Of a stretch of 64,000 bases of DNA, positions 56,206 to 64,000 are shown one piece after another (positions within the stretch are counted from its first letter, which is position 1; each line of letters begins with the position of its first letter). The notes under the pieces were generated by a model, which was not told where the DNA came from, did no database searches, and saw only the letters and a list, made by a program, of their open reading frames with translations. A program made the translations under genes and the position numbers. Source of the stretch: Nemania diffusa (lineage: Eukaryota > Ascomycota > Sordariomycetes > Xylariales > Xylariaceae); NCBI GenBank assembly GCA_038501195.1, contig JBBPUQ010000008.1, positions 3,606,501 through 3,670,500 of the forward strand. The letters run 5' to 3'.

Positions 56206-58324
56206 TATATATTTAATATAATTTTTAAAAGTTATTTATATAATATTAATATATTTATAAAAATTAATTATTAAATATATTTTTATTTTTATAACTTTTA
56301 ATTAAACTTTTTATATTATTTAATAATATATTTTTATTTTATTATAAATTATATAATTAATAATATAAATTTTATTATTAAAATATAATATAATTATTAT
56401 TTTTTTAATATAAATTAATAATTGTTTTAATAATTTAAATTTAATATATTTAAGCTATTAATATTAATAATATTTATTTATTTTAACTGTTGATTTTTTT
56501 ATATAAAAATTTAACAAGTTTTTTTTATTTATAAAAAGTTTATATTATAAATTATATTAAAAAATATAAAAACATTTTTTTATAATGTTTTAAAAAATCA
56601 AATTAGTTTATTTTTTTAATAAAGTTTATATAATTTAAAGTTTATAATAATATTAAATTTATAGTTATTTTTAAATAATAAGCTATATTATATAATTTAT
56701 ATATAATATATTTTTTTAATTGTTAAATTTTTATATCGATTTTTTTATAAATATATATATAAATTATATTAATTTTTATAATTATTATATATTTAAAATT
56801 CGTTTTTTTTAAAATTTGAAAAGCAATTTAATATATTAAAATATATAATAAAACTTTTAAATTTATTATAATTAATTCTTTTAATAAATAAATTAAAACG
56901 TTTTTTTTTTATAAATTAAAAATATTTTAATTTAAACTATTAAAAATTTTAAAAGTTAATTTTTTTTTTATAGTTTTATATTTGTTTTTTTAAACTTTTT
57001 TATATTGTTGTTTTATATATTTTATTGTTTATTTTTTTATAACTTTGTTAATATTTAATTATAATTTAATAATTTTTTAATAGTTATATTTAAATTTTAA
57101 TTATTTAGTTTATTTAAAAAAAAAAAACTTTAATATTTAATTATTAAATAATATTTATAATATATTATATAATTAATAATATTAAAAAAAAATTTTTATT
57201 TATATAAATATTTATTTTAAAAAATTTATAAAAGTTATTTTATAAAATTTTTTTAAATATTTTTTTATTACTTGTTTTATTTAAAATTATTATAAATTTT
57301 TTTTTTTTAACAAAACTATTTTTAATAATTTTGTTTTTTTTAATTAATAACTTTATTTTTATTTTATTTTTTTTAAAATATAAAAAATAATTTTTTTTAT
57401 AAACTTTTTATTAATTTTTATAATATTTAAACTTATTACTTTATAATATAACTTAAAAGTTATAATATAATAATTTAATATATTATTAATAATTTTAATG
57501 TTATAAATATTTTAAAATTTAATTATTTAAATAAAATATATAATTTAAAAAGTTTAATAATATTAATATTTTTAATATTTATTTTAATAATTTTATTTAA
57601 TAAAACTTTAATAAATTTTATTATTATTAAATATATAGAATTTTTATATTTTTATTTATATTTAAATTTAAAAATTAATTATATAATTATATTAAACTTA
57701 TTTAATTTATTATATTATTTATTAATTATTTTGTTTATTTTTATATATATTAATTTATAATTAAAATATATTATTTTGTATATTTATTTAATAAATATTA
57801 TAATATTTTATTGTTATATTATAATTTTATTTAATAATTAAATAAAATATTTATTAAAAAGTAATAAATTTAATAATTAATATATTAAAAAAGTTAATAT
57901 TTATATTTATAAATTTTATTATTGCTAATATATTTAACTGTTTTAATTAAAAAGTTTATATAAATTTAAAAACTAAATAAATTTATAAATTTTTATAATA
58001 AAGTTTTTTTTTTATAAATAAAAATTATTAAACAAAAATAAAACATAATTATAATAAAAGTTATTATTTTAATAATTTTGTTAATTATATATATATACTT
58101 TATTATTTAATAAAATATAAAAATTAATAAAACTTTTAATTATTAAATTTAATATATATATTTTTTTATTATATTAATAATTAGTTTTAATTTAAAAAAA
58201 TTATTAAATAAGCTTTTTTTAATATATTATATAAATTACTTAATATTAATTATATTGTTTATATAATTAATACGCGCTTTTTATATATAAGTTTTAAGTG
58301 TTTTAAAAAAAAAGCTAAACTTTA

Positions 58325-58447
58325 ACAATTTACTATAGCTATATAAACTTATATAAAATACTAAGCTGTTATTTTAATTCTTTTAGCATTTTTTTAAAAA
58401 AGTTAGCTTTGTAATATAAGTTATAAATTAAATTAATTTATTATAAT
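58325..58447. repeat. Direct repeat inside element Z, unit 1
   Basis: About 120 bp (from CTATAGCTATATAAACTTAT to AATATAAGTTATAAATTAAA) that recurs at 58,738-58,862 in the same orientation, with transition differences. The 290 bp between the two units show no second copy. The repeats may be subterminal repeats of element Z. Confidence 0.7.
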
Positions 58448-58737
58448 AACTAAAGTATAACATACAAGTTTAAACTTTGCAAATAGCAAAAGTTAACTAA
58501 AACTTTTTCGAATGTTTTATATATATATATAGCTATATAAGTTAATATAATTAAATATATAACGATATATTAATATATTTACTACTATTAAACTAAAGTT
58601 TTAAACTATGTTTTTAATAGTTTTTTATTTAATAAATTTTGTTATAACTAACTATTATAGCTAGTAAAAAAGAAGTTAAATTTAAAAATAAACTTTTAAT
58701 TAACAATAAAGCAATAATTATAATAAATAAATCAATT

Positions 58738-58862
58738 TATTTAAATTTATTATAGCTATATAAATTTATATAAAATATTAAAATATTACTTTAGTTATTT
58801 TAACATTTTTTTTAAAAAAAAGTGAGTTTTGCAATATAAGTTATAAATTAAACTAATTTATT
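58738..58862. repeat. Direct repeat inside element Z, unit 2
   Basis: Second copy of the 120-bp unit at 58,325-58,447, ending directly at the left limit of gypsy remnant D. Confidence 0.7.
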
Positions 58863-60034
58863 ATAATTATAATTTTATTAACTTTTTTAGTTTAATTAAT
58901 AAAAACTTTTATATATTAAATAAATAATATAGTTAAATTAAATAAAATGTTAATTTATTATTAATATATTATTATTATTAAAAATTTAATTTTTATTTTA
59001 AAAAATAAAACATTAAAATATTTAATTAAATTAATAAAATTATTTTTATTAATTAATTTATTAAATTTAAACTAAGTTTTTTTTTAATAAAATAATAATA
59101 ATAAAAAAGCGATTTTATTAAATTTATATAATTTAATAATATATTTTTTAAATATATAATAAATCTTTTTAAAAAAAATATTTAATTTAAAATATAATAT
59201 TTATATATATAAAAAAAATTTTATATTTAATTTTAAAAGCTTTTTATTAAAAAAGCTAAAATAATTAATTTATTGGTTTTTTTAATTTTTATAATAATTA
59301 AACTATTTTAATTAAATTTTTTAATTAAATTTTTTAAAATATATTTATAATATAAATAAATATAAAGATTTTAAAAAATAAGTTTTTTAAACCTATTTTG
59401 TATATATTTCTAGCACTAGTTTTATTTGAAACTACTTTATATCAGTAAATTAAATAAGTAAAAAAAGCTCTTTAATTTTTTTTTTTAACTTAACTTTGCA
59501 AGTTTACTTTTTCTAATTTACATTATATTTTTATAAACTTAAATACAAGCACTATTTATAGTAAACTTTATTAATTTAAATATTAATTTTATATAAAAAG
59601 TTTAAAAAAATTATTTATTATTTATAATTATTAATAATTACAATTTATTAAAAGTTAAATTAATTTGTTTTTAAGTTTATTATTTAAAAATAGCATATTT
59701 TTGAAATATTAATATTATTTTAATAATTTATTATAGTTTAGTTTTTTTATAAAAAATATTTAAATATAGTTTTTATATTTTATAAATATAAATAATTTAT
59801 AAATTATTATATAACATTTATAAAAAAGTAAAACTTTAATTAAATAAATTTATATTATATAAAAAATCTATAAATAAAAAAATAAAAATTAAGAATTTTT
59901 TTGCAAAAAAATTACTTATATATATATATATAAAACAATTTAAAGCAGCAATAAATAAAGTTATTTATTTAGCTATATAGTAAAGCTACTCAATTTATTT
60001 AAATAATTAAGCTAGTATTAACTAACCCGTAACT
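58855..60034 (-). mobile_element. Gypsy family A remnant D (5' LTR and start of gag)
   Basis: Matches 1246-2166 of copy C, same orientation, interrupted by the solo V LTR at 59,348-59,573. The 5' LTR is 59805-60034 (230 bp, slightly shortened). It has no 3' half and no second LTR, so it is a truncated or partly deleted insertion. At the right it abuts the preserved arm of element Z at 60,035, losing a few bases of that arm relative to Z-1. Confidence 0.8.
59348..59573 (-). repeat. Solo LTR of repeat family V
   Basis: 226 bp with perfect 5-bp duplication ATTTA on both sides (59343-59347 and 59574-59578). Copies A and C of the surrounding gypsy sequence are uninterrupted at the matching point (AAAATATATTTAAGCATTAG at 21,168). 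It keeps many C and G (CACTAGTTTTATTTGAAAC, CTTAACTTTGCAAGTTTAC) that are lost in the other three V LTRs, so it is the best template for the family. No V internal sequence is present beside it. Confidence 0.88.
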
Positions 60035-60181
60035 TATATAAAAAGCGCATATTAATTATATAAGCGGTGTAGCTAGTATTGAATAGTTTATACAGTGCAC
60101 AAAAAAGAGCTTGTTAAATAATTCTCTCAAATTAGAGCTGGTCACTAATACAACACTAGAGCACATGCACCAAATCTGACA
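60035..60181 (+). repeat. Right terminal arm of element Z-3, unmutated
   Basis: 147 bp, over 90% like the arm at ~22,800-22,949 by eye, ending GCACCAAATCTGACA. It marks the border between AT block and normal DNA. Its inverted partner at 58,141-58,300 is the same sequence after extensive C-to-T and G-to-A change. Confidence 0.8.
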
Positions 60182-60182
60182 G

Positions 60183-60859
60183 TAAAATGCCGGTAGGATC
60201 TTTATATCCTGTAGACTGGAGCTAATCTAGCAGATCGACTACTGCCGGCCCCATGATCTTGTATCTAAGGCTATTGTCAACCTACTAGGAAGAAACAATT
60301 GATTAAATTCAGGCACTTACGAGAATCGAAGCGCGTTTCCGTGATCCTCATTACTGAGAACCTGAGTTACGTTGTTAGACTGGTAAGCATCGTTCTCTAC
60401 TTGGCATATCATGTCGAGGGCCTGGTAATAACGTAACAATCTCCCTAAGGGTCGTCAATACTCCTGGGAAAATTATATGGGAACAACGCCATACTTAGGA
60501 GACTTAGGCTCACACCAGTCTTCTCTGATAACTTTGTGCTATTGAAAGGTCGAGGCTCTGCCACTAGCGCGTCAAAGACCCCAGACTGTACGCCAATAAT
60601 CATAAGAGGAAGCTGGAAGTGCTAGCAATTATTAAAGTCAACTCTACAGTTGAGAATAGATAATCCTACATACCACGTGCCCTAGTCTATGCATAGTATG
60701 TCTTGGCTCCTCTAAGACGATGCCAAGTTTGCGGCCACCTTCAGCTAGGCGACGGCGCAGTTGTTCGTCTTGAATCCGAGCAATAGAAGTTCCTGGGTCC
60801 TCCAAAATTGCTTCAATCTGCTAGGTAAGCTCTTCATACTGGATAGTAGTGGAACTCAT
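60183..60859 (-). pseudogene. O-methyltransferase pseudogene, truncated by element Z
   Basis: Not visible as a long frame, but the minus strand reads as the N-terminal part of a fungal SAM-dependent O-methyltransferase. Exon 1 (60859-60674) begins MSSTTIQYEELT and ends RHTMHRLGHV; intron 60673-60622 (GTATGT...CTAG); exon 2 from 60,621 begins HFQLPLMIIGVQSGVFDALV, the dimerisation helix typical of the family, and runs to LSEKTG near 60,516. After a ~70-bp intron or a frameshift it resumes at ~60,445 with RLLRYYQALDMICQVENDAY and continues past another short intron to STGYKDPTGIL, where element Z begins. Codon 13 is TAG (60,823-60,821) in an EELT-x-QIEAI context where Gln is usual, and a second TAG sits at 60,224-60,222 before LQSTGY. 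Both are explained by CAG to TAG, the RIP-type change. The SAM-binding and catalytic domain is absent. It would be a paralogue of the gene at 61,442, transcribed divergently. Confidence 0.82.
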
Positions 60860-61441
60860 TTCCACCTGAAAGAAAAAGGGTACGGGAGTGTTAGGGCAAT
60901 GTAGAGTATACTTGATCTTGATCTTATGAGAAAGAAGGGTTGAATTCAGAACTGAATAAATACATATAAATAACTAATACGTACAACCTACCCACATCTC
61001 AACCTGCCGCGGAGCTATGTAGGTCTTGAACAAGGGGCCTGACCGCAAAGCACGAGGTAGAAAATTAGAAGCATTGATTGATAGACTGTATTTAGGCACC
61101 CTTTGCATGCTGTCACAATATGCCGTAAAAAGTAGTCTTCTTTGTCATCAAAGATATCTCGTACCCGTTCTGGTTGCATTCCGGCTCCATGGTAGGATCC
61201 TGCGAGGTGTGAATCTGTTAAAAACGAATGGGGTATCCTTAGTCTAAGGACACATTAAAGTCCGAGACATACGTACAAACCCCTTGGGGGCTGAAAGTGA
61301 CACAAAGAGGGGAAGCTTACCTAAGCTACCATTAAGCATTAAGACTTTATGGCAAGAATCAAGTTCAGCCTCGTCCCCCTACCATTCTTCTCGTCCTTCT
61401 GCTTTCACATATTGCAAACCTCTTCATTCTACATCCCAGCC
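60860..61441. promoter_or_regulatory. Divergent intergenic region between two O-methyltransferase genes
   Basis: 582 bp of normal composition separating the starts of the minus-strand pseudogene and the plus-strand gene, and so the likely site of both promoters. Just before the 61,442 start is a pyrimidine-rich tract (61,370-61,395, CCTCGTCCCCCTACC) of the kind common near fungal transcription starts. No TATA box or binding site for a known cluster regulator stands out. The open frame 61,026-61,247 (plus) has no family likeness and I treat it as chance. Confidence 0.5.
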
Positions 61442-62997
61442 ATGGCATCACCCAACACAACTTCCCGCATCGTAGAGCTAGCTGCTAAGATCAGCACTTC
61501 TGTCACAGAATTACAAGAGCTTCTATTAACCCAGGGAGTGCCGTCCCCATCTTTTAACGAGGACAGCCCAGAACGCCTTCCTCCTAACACGTTCCATCTT
61601 CAAGATGCCGTACTCGACGCGACTGCTGAATTGCATGAACTTCTTATGGATCCTATCCCAATGGCCTTCAAATTCAGTGCTGTAAGAGCCACTCATACCA
61701 GCAGGATTACTTAACAAGCTAACATTTCAAGATAGACTACTAATATGATCAGCATCGACGCTATTTGCCGATTCCATATTGCCGACATTGTACCTCCTGG
61801 TGGCCAGGTTTCTTTCAGTGAGATTGCGGAGAAAACGAATCTAGACGAACCGCTCGTGAGACGCCTAGTCCGGCATGCGATGTCGATGCATATCTTGAGG
61901 GAGCCCAGTCCCGGCATGGTTGCACATACAAAGATATCCAAATACTTCACGCTTCCCTACGTGAATGACTGGCTTAGCTTTGGTGCGCGGGAAGGTTGGC
62001 CAGCTGCTACCAGGGTAAGGACCCTAAATGTACTCCGGATTGGAAGTGCATAAGCTGAACTAACGCGAGCTTTGTGCTGTAGATGCTAGATGCCATCCAG
62101 AAGTGGCCAGGGTCGGAAGAGTCTAACCACACGGTAAGTGTGTCCTGCGATTTTAACCTAACACCATTTTCTCCATCTATTCCCGTACCCCGAATCTTTC
62201 ATCCTTATGCTGATAGTAACAGGGCTTCTGTCTTGCCAACGACACCGACAAGTCGATTTTTGAGGTACTTCACGCGGACCACGATCGCGCCAAGCGCCTT
62301 GCATCTGGGGTGAAAGCCCATGACCATTTTCCAGGCTATGCCGCTGCGGACGTCCCCATGTTGTACGATTGGACTTCACTAAACGGCGCACTCATCGTCC
62401 ACGTGAGTGGCTCCAGAGGCGAAGTCGCCGTGGAACTAGCCAATAGCTTCCCAGGGGTTAAGCTCCTTGTCCAAGATAGGGACGTTGTGATTCAGGGCGC
62501 CAAAGATAGCGTGCCGGATGGGTTGAAAGACCGCATTGACTTCGCGGCGAACGGGCTTTTCGATACACAAATTGTAGAGGCAGACGCATACCTCTTCCGC
62601 CTTGTTTTCCAGATCTGGCCTGACAAAAATGCTCTCCAAATCCTGAAAGCCCAAATCCCGGCGCTTCGACCTGGGGCGAAAATCCTTATACAGGATACGG
62701 TTGCACCCGAACCGGGCGAGATTCCATTGTGGAGAGAGCGTGAATTGAGGTATGTCGCCCCTTATTGACCACTCCCGTTTTGAATTATGAGTATCCCTAA
62801 TGATAGAGACTTATAGGGCCATGGACCTAAACGCGGGAGCCTCGTTCAATGGCCGCCATAGATATATGCACGAGTGGAAAGCTCTACTTGCAGAGGCCGA
62901 TGATCGCTTCGTTCTTCAAGGAGTAAGTGCGCCTCAGAGATCTTTGCTGTCGACCTTGGAGATAGTATGGGATCCTTCCAGCTCTACAAAAGCTTGA
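61442..62997 (+). CDS. O-methyltransferase-fold protein, five exons, atypical active site
   Basis: Exons 61442-61681, 61736-62014, 62083-62133, 62223-62749 and 62817-62997 join into 425 codons; all four introns are GT...AG, 54-89 nt. The product is a fungal class I SAM-dependent O-methyltransferase of the secondary-metabolism (plant COMT-like) type. Residues ~80-165 form the winged-helix dimerisation domain (FSEIAEKTNLDEPLVRRLVR). Residues 190-210 read FCLANDTDKSIFEVLH, typical of the family; 238-366 form the Rossmann catalytic domain; 366-425 (RAMDLN..., EWKALLAEADDRF, LEIVW) are the usual C-terminus. The start at 61,442 gives MASPNTTSRIVELAAKI, as in relatives; an in-frame ATG at 61,349 would add 31 residues. 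Odd points: SAM motif I is VHVSGSRG (249-256) instead of V-D-V-G-G-x-x-G, and the catalytic His of F-H-(N/D)-W is Gln320 (FQIWPDK). The adenosine-side Asp275 is kept. No stop or frameshift, so it is likely expressed; methyltransferase activity is doubtful. Substrate unknown. Confidence 0.9.
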
Positions 62998-63093
62998 ACC
63001 ATCATACTATTGTTTTAGATTGAGATATTAAGTCACTAGCCTAAGAAAGTCGGTCATTATCATGATGAGTTCTCAAAGATTAGGTAGTAAAGC

Positions 63094-63099
63094 AATAAA
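63094..63099 (+). terminator. AATAAA polyadenylation signal of the O-methyltransferase gene
   Basis: Canonical AATAAA 97 bp after the stop codon (62,995-62,997), followed by a T-rich stretch (CTGTTTTTCAATTTC). A fitting 3' end for the gene; position supports it but no transcript evidence is available. Confidence 0.5.
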
Positions 63100-63532
63100 C
63101 TGTTTTTCAATTTCATGAGACACCCTCATACTTGACCTGCCTATCGTAACGAAGAGTTATAGTTGCATGACTGCTAATGTGACGGGCTTGATTTGAATTA
63201 TACGTAGCTTATTGAAACTCTATTTAATCTTTACCGTATTCCAATTATTGATACGAAATGTCCAATACCAAAAGAGTCTCTCTTGTCTGATCTTATTCAG
63301 CGTGCTTGGGGCCGCAAATCCCAGTTTGCCAAAGTCATCCTTTTGTGTGTGGAAGTTGTTAGATTTGGGCCCTGTGCCCTAGGATCTCTACTTGTGGAGT
63401 GCTTGCTTACGCGACCACCTGGTTATATAAATATTGGCTTATCGTGGCTAGTGCAGTGGCTGAAATCGGCTATACAGGAGGAATCTGTTAACTAAATGCC
63501 TTACATACACACTTAACCAATACAACAACAAT

Positions 63533-63580
63533 ATTGAAGCCTTACACCTACTATTGAAGCGTTCCACCTACTATTGAAGA
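63533..63580. repeat. 20-bp tandem repeat, 2.4 units
   Basis: Units ATTGAAGCCTTACACCTACT (63533-63552) and ATTGAAGCGTTCCACCTACT (63553-63572) differ at two positions, followed by the partial unit ATTGAAGA. It lies ~15 bp before the Z-like terminal motif, so both may belong to one small element. Confidence 0.85.
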
Positions 63581-63594
63581 GATCGCTTGCAAAA

Positions 63595-63609
63595 GCACCA
63601 AATCTGACA
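63595..63609 (+). repeat. Z-like terminal motif GCACCAAATCTGACA
   Basis: A 15-bp exact match to the outer end of element Z (22,934-22,948 and 60,167-60,181), preceded by a sequence unlike Z apart from TTGCAAAA. It may be the terminus of a related small inverted-repeat element. No clear inverted partner was found upstream; TGTCTGATCTTATTC near 63,281 is only a weak candidate. Confidence 0.5.
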
Positions 63610-63639
63610 CATAGAGTACCCTTTACTCATACCATGCCT

Positions 63640-63646
63640 TATAAAT
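63640..63646 (+). promoter_or_regulatory. TATA-like box before the gene at 63,747
   Basis: TATAAAT lies 101 bp upstream of the ATG at 63,747, followed by a CT-rich stretch (63,655-63,675). Spacing suits a fungal core promoter. Confidence 0.5.
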
Positions 63647-63746
63647 ATATGTACATCCCCTTCTCTTCTTATTTTTATGTGCCCCTCATCTATGGGTTCA
63701 TACGGCCTCCTATTAAACCAAACCTCCGAAATCGAACCTTGACAAC

Positions 63747-64000
63747 ATGACTAGCTCGACCTCGTACGGCGAGATTGAGGAGACTATCTCGAAATATGGA
63801 CTGTCTAAAAGATCCGCACATAACTTGTTACAAGGCCATCCCTAGGATAAGCTAGAGAAAATGTTGGCGAATTCCTAGAGCCACGATAATCCCGATGGCC
63901 TGTGAGTTTGCTAGATAACACTGCTTCGTGTTCTATATTATGGCTATATTTTCAACAGGGACATATCTGATCCGCTGACTGTCTGAAGGGTATCCCTCAA
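63747..64000 (+). pseudogene. Decayed gene start, product unrecognised, runs off the window
   Basis: From the ATG at 63,747 the frame reads MTSSTSYGEIEETISKYGLS and continues KRSAHNLLQGHP, then meets TAG at 63,843-63,845 and again at 63,876-63,878, with protein-like text between (DKLEKMLANS) and after (SHDNPDGL). Both TAGs can arise from CAG by one C-to-T change in CpA context. A likely intron follows (about 63,902-63,958, GTGAGT...CAG), then TGA or further stops. A TATA-like box and CT-rich leader precede the ATG, so it once was a gene. I do not recognise the family; the charged, helix-rich N-terminus gives no function. An unusual intron spanning the stops cannot be excluded. Confidence 0.55.

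Larger units (their letters stand above)
51881..58140 (-). mobile_element. Copia-type element I-2, uninterrupted copy
   Basis: Minus-strand copy collinear with all three pieces of copia I-1 and without either gypsy insertion. Landmarks: 3' tail 51,881-52,765, reverse transcriptase YINN at 54,316-54,305, the site corresponding to the gypsy II insertion at ~56,205, and gag-like part at 57,400-57,800. The region 57,800-58,140 extends beyond the truncated 5' end of I-1 and should contain the 5' LTR, but it does not match the 3' tail recognisably. Mutation is heavier than in I-1. Confidence 0.8.
58141..60181. mobile_element. Inverted-repeat element Z (copy Z-3), MITE-like, interrupting a host gene
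   Basis: The left arm (58141-~58300, reverse orientation, heavily mutated) and the right arm (60035-60181, nearly unmutated) are inverted copies of one another and of the arm at 22,765-22,949; the terminal bases are TGTCAGATTTGGTGC (TATTAAATTTAATAT in the mutated arm). Without the nested gypsy D the element is only ~0.86 kb and shows no transposase trace, so it looks like a non-autonomous DNA transposon. Its right end lies inside an O-methyltransferase pseudogene. No convincing target duplication was seen. Superfamily unknown. Confidence 0.68.
1..60182. other. RIP-mutated AT isochore of nested transposons
   Basis: Nearly every base is A or T, with TpA-rich runs on both strands and no open frame longer than 78 codons across 60 kb. 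Remaining G and C sit mostly in AGCT, AAGCTT and TTGCT contexts, as expected if CpA (and TpG on the other strand) was converted to TpA while CpT was spared. Repeat copies differ almost only by G-A and C-T exchanges. This is the signature of fungal repeat-induced point mutation. Composition changes abruptly at the end of element Z near 60,182. A G+C count was not run; the statement rests on reading the sequence. Confidence 0.95.
62998..63746. other. Intergenic region with no supported gene
   Basis: Normal composition. It holds the 3' end of the O-methyltransferase transcript, a 70-codon open frame (63,283-63,495, plus) without family likeness, a 20-bp tandem repeat at 63,533-63,580, a Z-like terminal motif at 63,595-63,609 and a TATA-like box before the next gene. 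I treat the open frame as chance because it lacks introns, known motifs and a supporting context. Confidence 0.55.

Noticed and set aside
1..60182. Mitochondrial DNA or a centromere
   Set aside because: The A/T richness suggested both, but there are no mitochondrial genes or tRNAs, and the sequence is fully explained by RIP-mutated LTR elements. A centromere cannot be excluded from sequence alone; CENP-A ChIP would be needed.
61026..61247. 73-codon plus-strand frame between the two O-methyltransferase genes
   Set aside because: No family likeness, no promoter or intron signal. The opposite strand (about 61,200-61,010, GAGMQPERVRDIFDD and on) looks slightly more protein-like, but it too stops and matched nothing I know.
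61526..61950. Minus-strand frames of 63 and 79 codons
   Set aside because: They are shadows of exons 1 and 2 of the O-methyltransferase gene on the plus strand.
62158..62654. Minus-strand frames of 77 and 72 codons
   Set aside because: Antisense to intron 3 and exon 4 of the O-methyltransferase gene; the exon frame on the plus strand has clear family motifs.
63283..63495. 70-codon plus-strand frame
   Set aside because: No known motif, not flanked by a clear promoter, and located in an intergenic stretch with repeats. Could be a relic, but not supportable.

Overview
The window looks like a chromosome segment of a filamentous ascomycete (Pezizomycotina) with a strong repeat-induced point mutation (RIP) system. 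About 60 kb (1 to ~60,180) is an extremely A+T-rich block made of nested, mutated transposons. A sharp border at ~60,182 leads into ~3.8 kb of normal composition with spliced genes. Introns of 50-90 nt with GT...AG ends, fungal-type gypsy and copia reverse transcriptases and fungal secondary-metabolism O-methyltransferases support the assignment. The species cannot be named from sequence.

AT block, left to right. A partial gypsy element (C, minus) fills 1-2166. A copia element (I-1, plus) begins at 2167 and is split by a complete gypsy element (II, plus, 3986-11230) and a complete gypsy element of another family (A, minus, 14902-21635); its tail runs to ~22,745. Then come one arm of an inverted-repeat element (Z), a G+C-rich island (22,950-23,220), a saturated gypsy fragment (E), a second island (24,893-25,075), unclassified DNA and a copia III fragment. 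An LTR-flanked repeat (V, 27,566-48,348) carries a complete gypsy copy (B, plus, 28113-34797) and a complete copia (III, plus, 36483-42393). A second V copy (48,349-51,880, minus) and a second copia I copy (I-2, ~51,881-58,140, minus) follow. At the edge, element Z (58,141-60,181) contains a gypsy remnant (D), which itself contains a solo LTR of V.

I paired LTRs, target-site duplications and, for several insertions, the empty site in the sister copy by eye. Element order can therefore be read as stratigraphy. No transposon here can be functional: reading frames are full of stops and the reverse transcriptase YxDD box has become YINN in four copies.

Gene-bearing edge. A minus-strand O-methyltransferase gene (60,183-60,859) is dead: it is cut off by Z and carries TAG stops where CAG is expected. 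Head to head with it, 582 bp away, is an intact five-exon gene for a 425-residue O-methyltransferase-fold protein (61,442-62,997, plus). It keeps the fold but has lost the usual catalytic His and part of the SAM glycine motif, so it may be a non-methylating paralogue. After ~750 bp of non-coding DNA, a third gene starts at 63,747 and also has in-frame TAG stops; it runs off the window. The pair of O-methyltransferase genes suggests the margin of a secondary-metabolite cluster being eroded by transposons and RIP.
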